From assembly GCA_963681975.1 (NCBI GenBank), contig OY820613.1, positions 2,604,001-2,668,000 of the forward strand: a stretch of 64,000 nt of DNA, written 5' to 3'. Both the position numbers and the translations under genes were made by a program. The notes under the pieces are model-generated. The model saw only the letters and a program-made list of their open reading frames with translations. It was not told the DNA's origin and did no database searches. Each line of letters begins with the position of its first letter. Positions within the stretch are counted from its first letter, which is position 1. Source of the stretch: JANELJ01 sp024511395. GTDB lineage: Bacteria > Pseudomonadota > Gammaproteobacteria > GRL18. Below are positions 8,596 to 17,796 of the stretch, piece by piece.

Positions 8596-9594
8596 TTATT
8601 CAGACAAACCAGCATGATTTTTCATCGCCACCATGATCAAAGGCGTATAAGCCAGGACAATATAAACCATTAACCACTGACTATAAAAGTTCACTAGCCC
8701 AGCTAGGGGCAACAACCAGAAAACGTTGATCAGCAACACCCCCATAGTAACCCGTTTATGACCATATTGTCGGGATAAATACTGATAGGCATGGCTATGG
8801 TGTGCCTGATAAACTTTTTCACCCCGTAACAGTCGCACCAATAGAGTATAGGTGGCATCAGTTATAAACACCGCCAGTAGGATTAACCAGATGGAAAAAG
8901 ACAGACTGCCATTATTGGCCGTAACTAATGACAGGCTGGCAAGTAATATACCAAGAAATGCACTGCCCACATCACCCATAAAAATTTTAGCCGGTGGCCA
9001 GTTCCACAATAAAAACCCCAGCAGGGCAGCAACCAGAACCAGCATAATGAGCAGGATACCATCAATATGCTCATTAAAAATAATCAATACAGCTGCACTG
9101 ACCAGCACGGTTATAGCTTCCGTAGTGGCAATGCCATCTATACCATCCATAAAGTTATAAAGATTGAGTAACCAGACCAGATAAAACAGGCTCCCCCCCC
9201 ATGCCAAAAAGGTGAACACTGCAATATCACCTAAACCAAGAGGAATTACACCCAGCCAGTAACAGCTCCAGGTGGCAGCGGCAAAATGAACCACCAGACG
9301 ATAACGCGCGGGAATATGCTTATGATCATCTATAAAACCAATAACGGCTATACTGGACAGCCCCAACAAGCCCATAAAAACAGAGCTCTGTAATTGCCCA
9401 GAAAAATACAATACGAGCAACGCTGTGTAAAAAGCAATAACTATCGCCAGCCCACCACCGCGTGGCGTGGGGACCGAATGAGAGCTACGCTCATTCGGGG
9501 TATCAATAATATTTTTATGCAGGGCAAATAATCTGACCAGATAGGTCAGGCCATACGATAAAACCAAAGCAAAAAAGATAATAATACTATTCAA
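8596..9594 (-). CDS. Polyprenyl-phosphate HexNAc-1-P transferase (WbpL/WecA-like, MraY family)
   Basis: This 332-residue polytopic protein is predicted to transfer a sugar-1-phosphate from a UDP-sugar to undecaprenyl phosphate, the first step of glycan assembly at the inner membrane. Visible family marks are DTPNERSSHSVPTPRGGG near residue 37 (cytoplasmic loop), a DDHKHIPARYRL motif near 90, NLYNFMDGIDGIA near 145 with the catalytic Asp pair, and GDVGSAFLG near 207. The pattern of about ten hydrophobic segments agrees. It overlaps the upstream reductase gene by 8 bp, so the two are translationally coupled. WbpL-type enzymes accept FucNAc or QuiNAc, which fits its neighbours. Confidence 0.9.
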   Translation of the reverse strand: MNSIIIFFALVLSYGLTYLVRLFALHKNIIDTPNERSSHSVPTPRGGGLAIVIAFYTALLVLYFSGQLQSSVFMGLLGLSSIAVIGFIDDHKHIPARYRLVVHFAAATWSCYWLGVIPLGLGDIAVFTFLAWGGSLFYLVWLLNLYNFMDGIDGIATTEAITVLVSAAVLIIFNEHIDGILLIMLVLVAALLGFLLWNWPPAKIFMGDVGSAFLGILLASLSLVTANNGSLSFSIWLILLAVFITDATYTLLVRLLRGEKVYQAHHSHAYQYLSRQYGHKRVTMGVLLINVFWLLPLAGLVNFYSQWLMVYIVLAYTPLIMVAMKNHAGLSE

Positions 9595-10525
9595 CTGCTT
9601 TACTTATCCCGTTCTCTACCGAGATTTCTGGTTGCCACTGCAGAATTTGCTGATTTTTGGAAATATCTACCTGTAAGGAGCCGAATAACCTCTGATACTC
9701 CATACCACGATTCATGCTATAGGCTAATATACGAATTAAACTCTTCGGAAGATAAAACAGACGACTCTTTTTCCCTAAGGCAAGGGATATTTGTTTAAAC
9801 AATTGTGAAGTTGATAAATCCTGACCATCACTTACCAGAAATACTTCACCAGCTGCCAAAGGATGTAGCGTACAGGTTTTAATCAACGAACAAAGATTTT
9901 GAATGTTCACCAGACTACGTGCATTATCAATACCTGCCAGTGGCAGAGGAATCTCTTTATTAACCAAATTTATCAGACGACTGAAATTACCTTTTACACC
10001 CGGACCATAAACCAGCGGCGGTCGAATGATCACAACCTCAAGATCAGTTTCCCTGCCCAGGGACAATAACTGCTGTTCCGCTTCATACTTGGACATAGCA
10101 TAAGGGTTCCCTGGATCAGGCAAATCATCCGCATAAAAGGGGGTAGTGTCAGTTTGTTCGCCATTGACTTTAATAGAACTCAGATATACAAAACGTTTTA
10201 CTCCGGCTGTTACCGCTTGTCTTGCAAGATTCATTGTCCCTTCGGTATTGACCACTCGAAACGCCGTCAGTGGATCCGCCTGTGTTTCCTTCATAACATG
10301 AACCCTGGCGGCCAGATGCACAACCACATCTACATTATCCAAAGCGGTTTGCCATTGCGTACGGGCATTAATATCGCCCACCGTAAAGTGTCCAGCATCC
10401 TGTGCATGGGTGCCATCAGGAAAGTGACGATAAGTATGAATAACTTCATCGCCACTTTCAGTTAAATAGTGAGCAAGGTATCGACCAATAAAGCCATTGC
10501 TTCCGGTATTTAATATCTTTGGCAA
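9587..10525 (-). CDS. NAD-dependent sugar-nucleotide reductase/epimerase (WbpV-like)
   Basis: This 312-residue extended SDR has the cofactor motif NTGSNGFIGRYL at residues 6-17, YLSSIKVNGE (catalytic Ser/Thr region) near 120, and the active-site YAMSKYEAEQ near 143. Its closest recognisable group is the WbpV/WreQ branch, which reduces UDP-4-keto-6-deoxy-GlcNAc to UDP-QuiNAc, or acts as a related 4-epimerase. Adjacent genes supply the dehydratase (WbpM-like) and the initiating transferase (WbpL-like), completing a known three-step set. Length is normal. A general UDP-galactose-4-epimerase role is the alternative, less likely in this context. Confidence 0.82.
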   Translation of the reverse strand: MPKILNTGSNGFIGRYLAHYLTESGDEVIHTYRHFPDGTHAQDAGHFTVGDINARTQWQTALDNVDVVVHLAARVHVMKETQADPLTAFRVVNTEGTMNLARQAVTAGVKRFVYLSSIKVNGEQTDTTPFYADDLPDPGNPYAMSKYEAEQQLLSLGRETDLEVVIIRPPLVYGPGVKGNFSRLINLVNKEIPLPLAGIDNARSLVNIQNLCSLIKTCTLHPLAAGEVFLVSDGQDLSTSQLFKQISLALGKKSRLFYLPKSLIRILAYSMNRGMEYQRLFGSLQVDISKNQQILQWQPEISVENGISKAVE

Positions 10526-10565
10526 AAGTTCCTACTTTAACCTTTTGCAAAAACCAACCCGAATA

Positions 10566-11387
10566 TCAACCTTGTAATATTCGTTTTTTCATGGTGTCAG
10601 AATCCAGTTGGGTTTTACTGAGCTTATGTTGCTTAACAATCAAATACAATGCCTGCAGGGTACTGAGAACACGACTGGAAAAAATCGTCTGCTGCAGTTT
10701 TGATATACGTTGATCCGTAAAAAGATGAAAACCACTGCCCAGGGGAAAATAAAAACAGTTATTTTTTTCAGCCAGAAGACTCAATGTCCTGGGCTGATAA
10801 AAAGTAATATGCTGTCCTGTAGCAAAAGAATAATACCACCAGTCCTTGTCAGGTATCGTGTTATTAAATGTCTGGGTTGACACAATCATGATTCTACAGG
10901 AATATTTAGCAAAATTTTCCTGTAGAAAAGTTAAAGGGTCTTCAATATGCTCAAACACTTCAAAGGCAAATAAAAGACTTGCTGAAAAGTTATCATCGGG
11001 TTCAAAGCCACCTGCAAACAAATTCTGGCAATACTTATCATAGCTGTAACAATCATAACCTGTGTCTCTGAACATACGGATCAAAATACCATAGCCGCCG
11101 CCGACATCCTGTAAACGGGCTTGTTTTTCCACCAATACATTCAATAATGGTAATGAGCGTAGCAGGTGCTGCAAATTTCTACGTAAGATACCGGTATCTG
11201 TTGCCGCAATAGCCCCTGTATAGGCTTCATCCAACCAGTAAGTCTGTTCAGTCTGCAGGATGCCACTCTGTTCACTATAATAATATTGCACATCATATTT
11301 ATTCAGCAATCTGGCTGAAAAAACGGCGTCCATCGGCTGACCGGTAATCGGACAATTTTTGATTTTGGTTTCCTGAATATGTTTCAT
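10566..11387 (-). CDS. Class I SAM-dependent methyltransferase
   Basis: The 273-residue protein contains a glycine-rich SAM-binding motif LQDVGGGYGILIRMF near residue 92, an acidic YDKY after the second strand, and FEVFEHIEDPLTFL near 142, the post-motif II pattern of Methyltransf_23/12 proteins. The N-terminal KNCPITGQPM resembles the first half of a zinc-ribbon, as in sugar C- or O-methyltransferases, but the second Cys pair is not visible. It probably methylates a sugar or sugar nucleotide of the O-antigen-like glycan. It is the first gene of the leftward run, with wzx starting only 13 bp away on the opposite strand. Confidence 0.75.
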   Translation of the reverse strand: MKHIQETKIKNCPITGQPMDAVFSARLLNKYDVQYYYSEQSGILQTEQTYWLDEAYTGAIAATDTGILRRNLQHLLRSLPLLNVLVEKQARLQDVGGGYGILIRMFRDTGYDCYSYDKYCQNLFAGGFEPDDNFSASLLFAFEVFEHIEDPLTFLQENFAKYSCRIMIVSTQTFNNTIPDKDWWYYSFATGQHITFYQPRTLSLLAEKNNCFYFPLGSGFHLFTDQRISKLQQTIFSSRVLSTLQALYLIVKQHKLSKTQLDSDTMKKRILQG

Positions 11388-11400
11388 TTGAACTATTTCA

Positions 11401-12903
11401 TTGCAAAGCCTGTACGAGACACATTATACTTTTGCTTACCGACTTAACTCAGTTCTCTGTCAATTTTCTGTGATTATAAAAAAAAGCTTAGCCTTTCTTC
11501 TCGCTCGTGGCGTCCCCGGACTCATCAATTTACTGACCATTAGCGCCTATACCCGCTTGGTGAGTCCGGAGATCTACGGTCAATACTCCTTTTCACTGGC
11601 GTTTATTACATTGGCGATGACTATTTGCTTTCAATGGCTGCAATTTAGCCTGTTACGCTTTTATCATGGCAAGGACATTGACCAAAGGAGCCTGCTCAGT
11701 ACAATCCTGTTTGCCTTCGTACTTTTATCCTGCACCATTTTACCCATTTTTATTTATATTATTCAGCTTATTCAAACAGACTTCACAAATACCGTCCTGA
11801 GTTATGTATTTTTGCTCTCGCTGATTTTGTCATTTTTCAATATTCACCTGCAGATCCCGGTCGCCAACGGCTGGTCTATCGCTTATGGCATTCAATCTTC
11901 GGTAAAATCTGCCTTAGGCCTGTTACTGGGTATCCTGTTTATCTACCTGGACTATGGCCTGAGCGGTTTATTCCTGGCGTTAATTATTGCGCATTTACTT
12001 CCAGTCGTATGGAGCTTTTCTAAATACTGGCAGCAGATTTCCTGGCGGTTTATTGATAAAAACTTGCTCAAATCTTTATTTATTTATGGCCTGCCTTTAT
12101 CCGGCACACTCATGATGAACATGATGATTAATAATAGTGACCGCATTATGCTGAGCTGGTTAAAAGGCAATGAATATACCGGTTGGTATTCAGCCGTTTA
12201 TGACCTAACCAATTTCTCCCTTATCACTATTATGATGGCTGTAAATTTAGCCATCTATCCACTCATAATTAAAACTTATGAAAATAATGACAACGATTCA
12301 ACTCGCCTGCTACTCAAACAGAACCTTGTCGCCTTAATGCTCATCAGCCTGCCATTACTATTAATGTTTTTAATCTTGCCACACCAACTCTCCGAGTTAT
12401 TACTGGGCCAGCAGTTTCGCGAGGTAAGCTCAGATATCATGCCCATTATCGGTATAGCCACCTTTATCTGGGGAATCAAAGCCTTTTACTTTGATCTGCC
12501 ATTTCTGCTTAGCCATAAAACACTATCTCTGCTAATTATCGGCGTCCTGGGCATGGTGCTGAATATTATCTTAAATTATGTATTAATTCCCCCCTATAGG
12601 ATTGCAGGCGCAGCTTATGCAACTTTAATAACCACCAGTATGGTTCTGCTCATCACTTCAATATGGAGCCGGATAGTCTTTCCATTACCTTTACCACTGC
12701 GTGAGGTGTTAAAAATTTTTGCTATGGGCTTTATTATCGCCTTATTACTATGGGCAGGCAATCGACTTTACTTTAGCAATATATTAATTAATAGCATAGC
12801 AACGATAGCTTTGTTCACTCTGGGGGTATACATATTAAATTTGTTAAACTTTCGGCAGCAGATCTGCGAGCACATAGCTCTCTTTCTGAAACTGAAAAAA
12901 TAA
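11401..12903 (+). CDS. wzx: Oligosaccharide flippase (Wzx-like, MATE/MVF superfamily)
   Basis: This 500-residue polytopic protein has about 12-14 hydrophobic segments across its length and the N-terminal block SLAFLLARGVPGLINLLTISAYTRLVSPEIYGQYSF-type signature of polysaccharide export proteins (split here as LLARGVPGLIN and RLVSPEIYGQYSF). Wzx proteins move undecaprenyl-PP-linked repeat units to the periplasmic face for Wzy polymerisation. The start is uncertain: the ATG at 11401 begins 13 bp from the divergent methyltransferase gene, and a GTG at 11471 would remove a polar 23-residue head and start just before the first membrane helix. It is the only plus-strand glycan gene in the first cluster and ends 10 bp from the end of gmd. 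Confidence 0.85.
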   Translation: MQSLYETHYTFAYRLNSVLCQFSVIIKKSLAFLLARGVPGLINLLTISAYTRLVSPEIYGQYSFSLAFITLAMTICFQWLQFSLLRFYHGKDIDQRSLLSTILFAFVLLSCTILPIFIYIIQLIQTDFTNTVLSYVFLLSLILSFFNIHLQIPVANGWSIAYGIQSSVKSALGLLLGILFIYLDYGLSGLFLALIIAHLLPVVWSFSKYWQQISWRFIDKNLLKSLFIYGLPLSGTLMMNMMINNSDRIMLSWLKGNEYTGWYSAVYDLTNFSLITIMMAVNLAIYPLIIKTYENNDNDSTRLLLKQNLVALMLISLPLLLMFLILPHQLSELLLGQQFREVSSDIMPIIGIATFIWGIKAFYFDLPFLLSHKTLSLLIIGVLGMVLNIILNYVLIPPYRIAGAAYATLITTSMVLLITSIWSRIVFPLPLPLREVLKIFAMGFIIALLLWAGNRLYFSNILINSIATIALFTLGVYILNLLNFRQQICEHIALFLKLKK

Positions 12904-12913
12904 GAAGTACTTA

Positions 12914-14020
12914 TTATTCATGGTAATCAAAGGTTTTAAAACCTTCCTTGCGACACAGGTCATCACGTTGGGCAATGGACAAATCTTCCCGAACCATTTC
13001 AGCCACCATTTCTTCCAGGGTAATCTTAGGCACCCAACCCAGTTTTTCCTTGGCTTTACCTGGATCACCCAATAATATTTCCACTTCAGTAGGACGGAAA
13101 TAACGGGGATCGACTTTGACCACAACCTGATCAAGCTGCAACTCAGAATCACCGGCATCAACCACAATCCCCTGTTCATCAACGCCTTCGCCTTCCCAGC
13201 ACAGGCGAATACCCAGCTCTTTAGCTGCCGCATTAACAAAATCACGTACAGAATACTGAACACCCGTGGCAATACAAAAGTCTTCCGGTTCATCCTGTTG
13301 TAGCATTAACCACTGCATTTCAACATAATCTTTAGCATGACCCCAATCGCGCTTAGCATCCAGGTTACCCAGATAGAGGCAGTCCTGTAATCCCAGGCTA
13401 ATCCGCGCAATGGCACGAGTAATTTTCCGGGTTACAAAGGTTTCACCACGCACGGGCGATTCATGATTAAACAAAATACCATTGCAGGCATACATGCCAT
13501 AAGCTTCACGATAATTTACAGTAATCCAGTAGGCATATAGTTTTGCCACCGCATAAGGGGAACGGGGATAAAATGGAGTGGTTTCTTTTTGCGGAATTTC
13601 CTGTACTTTACCATACAGTTCAGAGGTTGAAGCCTGATAATAACGAGTTGTTTTTTCTAGGCCGAAAATACGAATGGCCTCCAGAATACGCAAGGCACCA
13701 ATACCAACAGTATCCGCAGTATATTCCGGGCTTTCAAAAGACACAGCCACATGACTCTGAGCACCCAAATTATAAATCTCATCAGGACGCACTTCCTGAA
13801 TGATACGCACTAGGTTCATGGAATCACTCAAGTCACCATAATGCAATATAAAGTGACGATTGGAAACATGAGGGTCCTGATAAAGATGATCGATTCTATC
13901 CGTATTAAACGATGACGCTCGCCGTTTTATACCATGCACTTCATAGCCTTTTTTCAACAAAAATTCGGCTAAATAAGCGCCATCCTGACCTGTTACGCCA
14001 GTTATCAAAGCTTTTTTCAT
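12914..14020 (-). CDS. gmd: GDP-mannose 4,6-dehydratase
   Basis: This enzyme converts GDP-D-mannose to GDP-4-keto-6-deoxy-D-mannose, precursor of GDP-L-fucose, D-rhamnose and perosamine. At 368 residues it has normal length. Visible motifs are ALITGVTGQDGAYLAEFL at the N-terminus (NADP binding), GIKRRASSFNTDRIDH, STSELYGK (catalytic Thr/Ser and Glu), YPRSPYAVAKLYAYW (Tyr/Lys), NHESPVRGETFVTRKI, and RDWGHAKDYVEMQW. The C-terminus is LCRKEGFKTFDYHE. It supplies the substrate of Fcl encoded at 5529-6494, although the two genes are now separated by about 6 kb of other glycan genes. Confidence 0.95.
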   Translation of the reverse strand: MKKALITGVTGQDGAYLAEFLLKKGYEVHGIKRRASSFNTDRIDHLYQDPHVSNRHFILHYGDLSDSMNLVRIIQEVRPDEIYNLGAQSHVAVSFESPEYTADTVGIGALRILEAIRIFGLEKTTRYYQASTSELYGKVQEIPQKETTPFYPRSPYAVAKLYAYWITVNYREAYGMYACNGILFNHESPVRGETFVTRKITRAIARISLGLQDCLYLGNLDAKRDWGHAKDYVEMQWLMLQQDEPEDFCIATGVQYSVRDFVNAAAKELGIRLCWEGEGVDEQGIVVDAGDSELQLDQVVVKVDPRYFRPTEVEILLGDPGKAKEKLGWVPKITLEEMVAEMVREDLSIAQRDDLCRKEGFKTFDYHE

Positions 14021-14129
14021 ATTATTTCAACTTTATATTTATACAAACCACATAAGAAAACAGTGTATGAAACCATAAAACAAGGTATTTATTAAAAAAC
14101 GAGCATTATAACATACCTGATAAAACGTG

Positions 14130-14897
14130 TTATTTAAACAGGTACTGAATTAAACGGTCTTTTATCTTTCCCAGAACAAACAGAGGAACAAAAAAACTAA
14201 TCCCGTTATTTTTTGCCGCTTTAATAATCTCTTTATTCTGTAAAATTATATTACCAGGCGATTGATTCGAAACACCGCCGATGCGCATTTTTACCCAGGT
14301 TTTGGGCACATAAAGCGACTTAACCTGATACCGCTCCAGAAATCGCAACATCAATTCAATATCATTGCCCATTTTATAATCCAGTGAAAAACCTCCAAAC
14401 TGCTCATACACCGACTTTTTTACATAAAACGTCGGGTGTGGCGGCGACCAACCCCGTCCAAATAACCCCAGCTTAAATGCCGATGACCGCCAGTACCTGA
14501 TGACTTTATCCCGATCCGTTTGTTGCACATATACCAGATCTGCATAGCAGGCGTCTATTTCCTCCTGACGCAGAACTTCCGCGATTTGCTGGAGTACTGT
14601 CGAATCGGCCAGCATATCGTCTGAATTGATAAAGCCGATCACTTCACCGCTGGCCAGATTTATTCCCTTATTCATGGCATCGTATATGCCGTCATCCTGC
14701 TCCGAGACCGCATGGTCGATTACATCAGAATTTTGCTTAATTACAGTCAATGTGCCATCGCTGGAACCACCATCAATAATAATATATTCCAGGTTGGGAT
14801 AATTCTGTTCCCGAACCGAAGCAATAGTATCGCCAATGGTATGGGCGCTATTAAAGGATACTGTAATTAATGAAATTTTAACGTGCTTAATAATCAA
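14130..14897 (-). CDS. Glycosyltransferase family 2
   Basis: The 255-residue GT-A-fold enzyme has KISLITVSFNSAHTIGDTIASV at the start (nucleotide-sugar binding), YIIIDGGSSDGTL near 40, EQDDGIYDAMNKGI near 68, and GFINSDDML (the DxD-like metal site) near 88. This is the GT2 pattern seen in O-antigen and colanic-acid clusters. No membrane segment is evident, so it should act at the cytoplasmic face on lipid-linked intermediates. The 109-bp gap to gmd could hold the gmd promoter. Donor and linkage cannot be read from sequence. Confidence 0.88.
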   Translation of the reverse strand: MIIKHVKISLITVSFNSAHTIGDTIASVREQNYPNLEYIIIDGGSSDGTLTVIKQNSDVIDHAVSEQDDGIYDAMNKGINLASGEVIGFINSDDMLADSTVLQQIAEVLRQEEIDACYADLVYVQQTDRDKVIRYWRSSAFKLGLFGRGWSPPHPTFYVKKSVYEQFGGFSLDYKMGNDIELMLRFLERYQVKSLYVPKTWVKMRIGGVSNQSPGNIILQNKEIIKAAKNNGISFFVPLFVLGKIKDRLIQYLFK

Positions 14898-14920
14898 CCC
14901 CTCATACTGTATCAGTCAAA

Positions 14921-15997
14921 TTATGCCAATTTGTCAATTTTATTATAAAATTCAATGGTTTGAGAATAACATTTATCCCAGGAAAACTTTTCCGCTTGGA
15001 CAATCCCATGACTTATAAGCTGCTGACGCTGTACAGGATCATCCAGTAGGGCAAAAAATTGCCTTAAGGTCTCCGCATTTAAATGCTCACACAATAAACC
15101 TGCATCACCCGCTACCTCCAGAATTGAAGATTTTGCCATGGCAATGACGGGGCAGCCCGCTGCCATAGCCTCACTAACGGGTATACCAAAGCCTTCATAC
15201 TCGGAAGGATAAATAAAACAATAAGCCTGATTATAAAGCTCGTTCAAAAGAACATCATCAACAAAACCTAGAAAACGATAGCGACCAGCAATTTTGCGTT
15301 GTAAAAATGCACTTTCTTCCTGGCTCAATTGCGGACCAACAATCACCAGAGTGATATCACTACAGTCAGTCAATGCCTCCACCAGAGTAGAAAAATTTTT
15401 GTATCCGCCTCTGGCACCCACAAATAACACATACTTTAGAGAAATTAGTGATTGAATGGTTTTAGAGAAATGGTAAGTCTCAGGCAGGCTCTTGAAAATG
15501 TCAGGTTTACCAATGTAAATAACCTCTACCGGCACATCCAGATCTGGAAAAAACTGGTATAGATCACTTCTAGTGTTTTCAGAAATACAGATAATACCGG
15601 CAGCTTTATTTATAGCATAGAATTTTTGTGTAGAATGCAGCAACTTTGCTACTCCCTGGCGATAATATTCATAAGTGAAGTCATAAATTGTGACAATATT
15701 TTTCGCGCCTTCGGCAATACGATAATAACTGGAATGAAACAGTGATTGTCTGGCTACCGGAGTCTGAAATGGCAGATAGCGAAGCAAACGCACCGGTATG
15801 TTCGATTCGACCTGTATCGCCAGCTCAAGGTTATTGAGTTCCTTCGCCAGTAAGTGAGTGTAACTATTACTAAATTGAAACACAGCTGCTTCAATGTGAC
15901 TGTCCCGAGCTAGGCGTTTTAGCAGTTCATACCAGTAAACCGAAATACCGCCCATTGGTTGCAGAGAAAAGATAATATTATCCAGCGTAAGCTTCAT
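14921..15997 (-). CDS. Glycosyltransferase family 4
   Basis: The 358-residue GT-B-fold protein has the N-terminal acceptor-domain motif PMGGISVYWYELLKRLA, IICISENTRSDLYQFF at the hinge, and the donor-domain block PSEYEGFGIPVSEAMAAGCPVIAM with the E-x7-E signature of GT4 near residues 262-280. It lies 23 bp upstream of the GT2 gene on the same strand, and wzy precedes it by 44 bp, suggesting one operon. Likely a mannosyl-, rhamnosyl- or fucosyltransferase given the GDP-sugar genes, but this is context only. Confidence 0.88.
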   Translation of the reverse strand: MKLTLDNIIFSLQPMGGISVYWYELLKRLARDSHIEAAVFQFSNSYTHLLAKELNNLELAIQVESNIPVRLLRYLPFQTPVARQSLFHSSYYRIAEGAKNIVTIYDFTYEYYRQGVAKLLHSTQKFYAINKAAGIICISENTRSDLYQFFPDLDVPVEVIYIGKPDIFKSLPETYHFSKTIQSLISLKYVLFVGARGGYKNFSTLVEALTDCSDITLVIVGPQLSQEESAFLQRKIAGRYRFLGFVDDVLLNELYNQAYCFIYPSEYEGFGIPVSEAMAAGCPVIAMAKSSILEVAGDAGLLCEHLNAETLRQFFALLDDPVQRQQLISHGIVQAEKFSWDKCYSQTIEFYNKIDKLA

Positions 15998-16041
15998 ACC
16001 AGACGATGTCTCTGCTTACACGCAAACTTGTTCATACCGAA

Positions 16042-17259
16042 TTAGTGCCTTAGCTCAGAAGAATATTGTGCGTACAGCTCATTAATTTTAAAAACAACAA
16101 TAACAAACAGTGTCCAGGTCAGTCCGCTTCTGACAAGAATTAAACTTTCGGTAATATTGGCCGTGACAAACATAATGAAAAACACACTGAGAAATATAAG
16201 TGAGCTGTAATCACTTTTATTTTTTAACAGAATATAAATTTTTTTGGCACTATCTACAATAAAGACCGTGAACAAAAAGACGCCCAGCCAGCCAAACCAG
16301 AAGAAAATATCCAGATAACCATTATGGCCTCCAAAAGAAAGCAAATCTTCATATTGCTTTGGCGCCAAATGGTAATCTACCCAGGTACCATAGCCATGCC
16401 CCAATACAGGCATCATTTTGGCCTGTTCATAGACAATGGACCAGGTAATGGTTCTGCCGGTCAGGGTCTCACTCTTGCCAACCAGAACCAGCAGGTCGCC
16501 CTTGAAAAGATAGGCGCCAGCAATCATCACCAGTAATGACAGAAAAATCCAATGCACGGAAAACTGGCGTTTATAATAAAAGGCAATCAGTGTTGCCATA
16601 AAAAAACCACCCATAAGCAATACAATAGCCGTCATTGAGCGGGAGAAGTACACCAGGGGCATCGCCAGTATGACAATAAACATGAAAGTAGCCAAGGATA
16701 TTTTTCTGGTTAATAGCTGGATATAGCTGATAACAATAAAAAATACCATAGCCTGTGTTAAGTGATTTTTTTGATAAAAAATGCCTTTCCAGGCGGAAGC
16801 GTAATTACCCTGTTCGGATAATGAAATATCCGGGTAAAGATAAATAACACTATAATTGACAATCGCCAATAGTAAGAAAAACCATAATAACCATTGCAGG
16901 AACTCGGTAACAGAGAATCGGGTTGCAATCAGCAATGCTATGGCTGCAATCCCTAAAACGCCTATTAAACGGGTGGCAGTAAAATAAAAATCAACGCTCC
17001 ACAGGAGCGAAACACAGGAAACCCCCAGCAATAACACAAAAAGCCGGCTTTGCTTCAGATATTCAAGCCCCTTGGCGTGATTTAATAAAATTCCGACAAA
17101 GCTTAATGAGTAGGTCAGTATGAGCAAACTAATGCCCCACTGAGAAAGACTGGTACGGCCGAACTCATCCACGGTTTTACCCATAAGTTGAATCCAGCCA
17201 CTAATTAACAGCAATAACAGAAGTGAATAAATTTTAGATCCGAGAATATGTTTAAACAT
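16042..17259 (-). CDS. O-antigen polymerase/ligase family protein (Wzy-like)
   Basis: This 405-residue protein has about 11-12 hydrophobic segments. A periplasmic loop reads YQKNHLTQAMVFF near residue 160 and later LGHGYGTW and FGGHNGYLDIFFWFGWLG near 290-330; these Asn/His-containing blocks are characteristic of the Wzy_C (O-antigen ligase/polymerase) family. With wzx and an initiating transferase in the same cluster, a polymerase (Wzy) role is more likely than ligase (WaaL), but the two are hard to tell apart by sequence. It is probably the first gene of the wzy-GT4-GT2 unit; the roughly 260 bp upstream hold no other gene. Confidence 0.82.
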   Translation of the reverse strand: MFKHILGSKIYSLLLLLLISGWIQLMGKTVDEFGRTSLSQWGISLLILTYSLSFVGILLNHAKGLEYLKQSRLFVLLLGVSCVSLLWSVDFYFTATRLIGVLGIAAIALLIATRFSVTEFLQWLLWFFLLLAIVNYSVIYLYPDISLSEQGNYASAWKGIFYQKNHLTQAMVFFIVISYIQLLTRKISLATFMFIVILAMPLVYFSRSMTAIVLLMGGFFMATLIAFYYKRQFSVHWIFLSLLVMIAGAYLFKGDLLVLVGKSETLTGRTITWSIVYEQAKMMPVLGHGYGTWVDYHLAPKQYEDLLSFGGHNGYLDIFFWFGWLGVFLFTVFIVDSAKKIYILLKNKSDYSSLIFLSVFFIMFVTANITESLILVRSGLTWTLFVIVVFKINELYAQYSSELRH

Positions 17260-17570
17260 TATGTTTTAAATTATCCTTTTCAAGCTATCCCTGATTAAAA
17301 GCCAGCACCATTATATTCACAATCGCTTATTTTACCCTAAAAGATGCCATTGTGAAAAGCAAGCATCCATAATCGCATCATCGAAAATACTCAAGAAATC
17401 ACCTGAATTTCCACTTTTTGGCGTAAGTCACAAAGTGATTGTGAGAAATGACCTATAGTAATGTCTAACCAAACAAAGTAAATTAACAAATACCCAAGCA
17501 GCTTAATCAATTTTGAGGTCAATTATGAGCAGTATAAAATTATTCCCAACCTTGGTGCATATTCTGGCCG

Positions 17571-17639
17571 ATCATGAACACTGATTCTGATCTCATCGTG
17601 AACACTTTTACTGTTTTTCCAGAATCAGTGTTCACGATG
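17571..17639. repeat. Inverted repeat ATCRTGAACACTGATTCTG with an extra half-site
   Basis: The 19-bp arm at 17571-17589 is repeated in inverse orientation at 17621-17639 with one mismatch, and its outer part (ATCGTGAACAC) recurs at 17595-17605. Repeated terminal blocks of this kind are typical of IS21-family ends, so this may be a relic of two such ends or a small non-autonomous element. It interrupts the reading frame that opens at 17524. Confidence 0.6.
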
Positions 17640-17796
17640 GTTCAGAATCCTTTCCCACACATTGATATTCAATAACTGCTAACCTTCCTGATTTTTTATT
17701 AGGGAATGTTTATACCAACAAAGAGACTATCAATGCGACAATTACGAACAATATTAAGGCTCAGACTGCAAGCCAAACTCAGCCTGAGACAGATGG

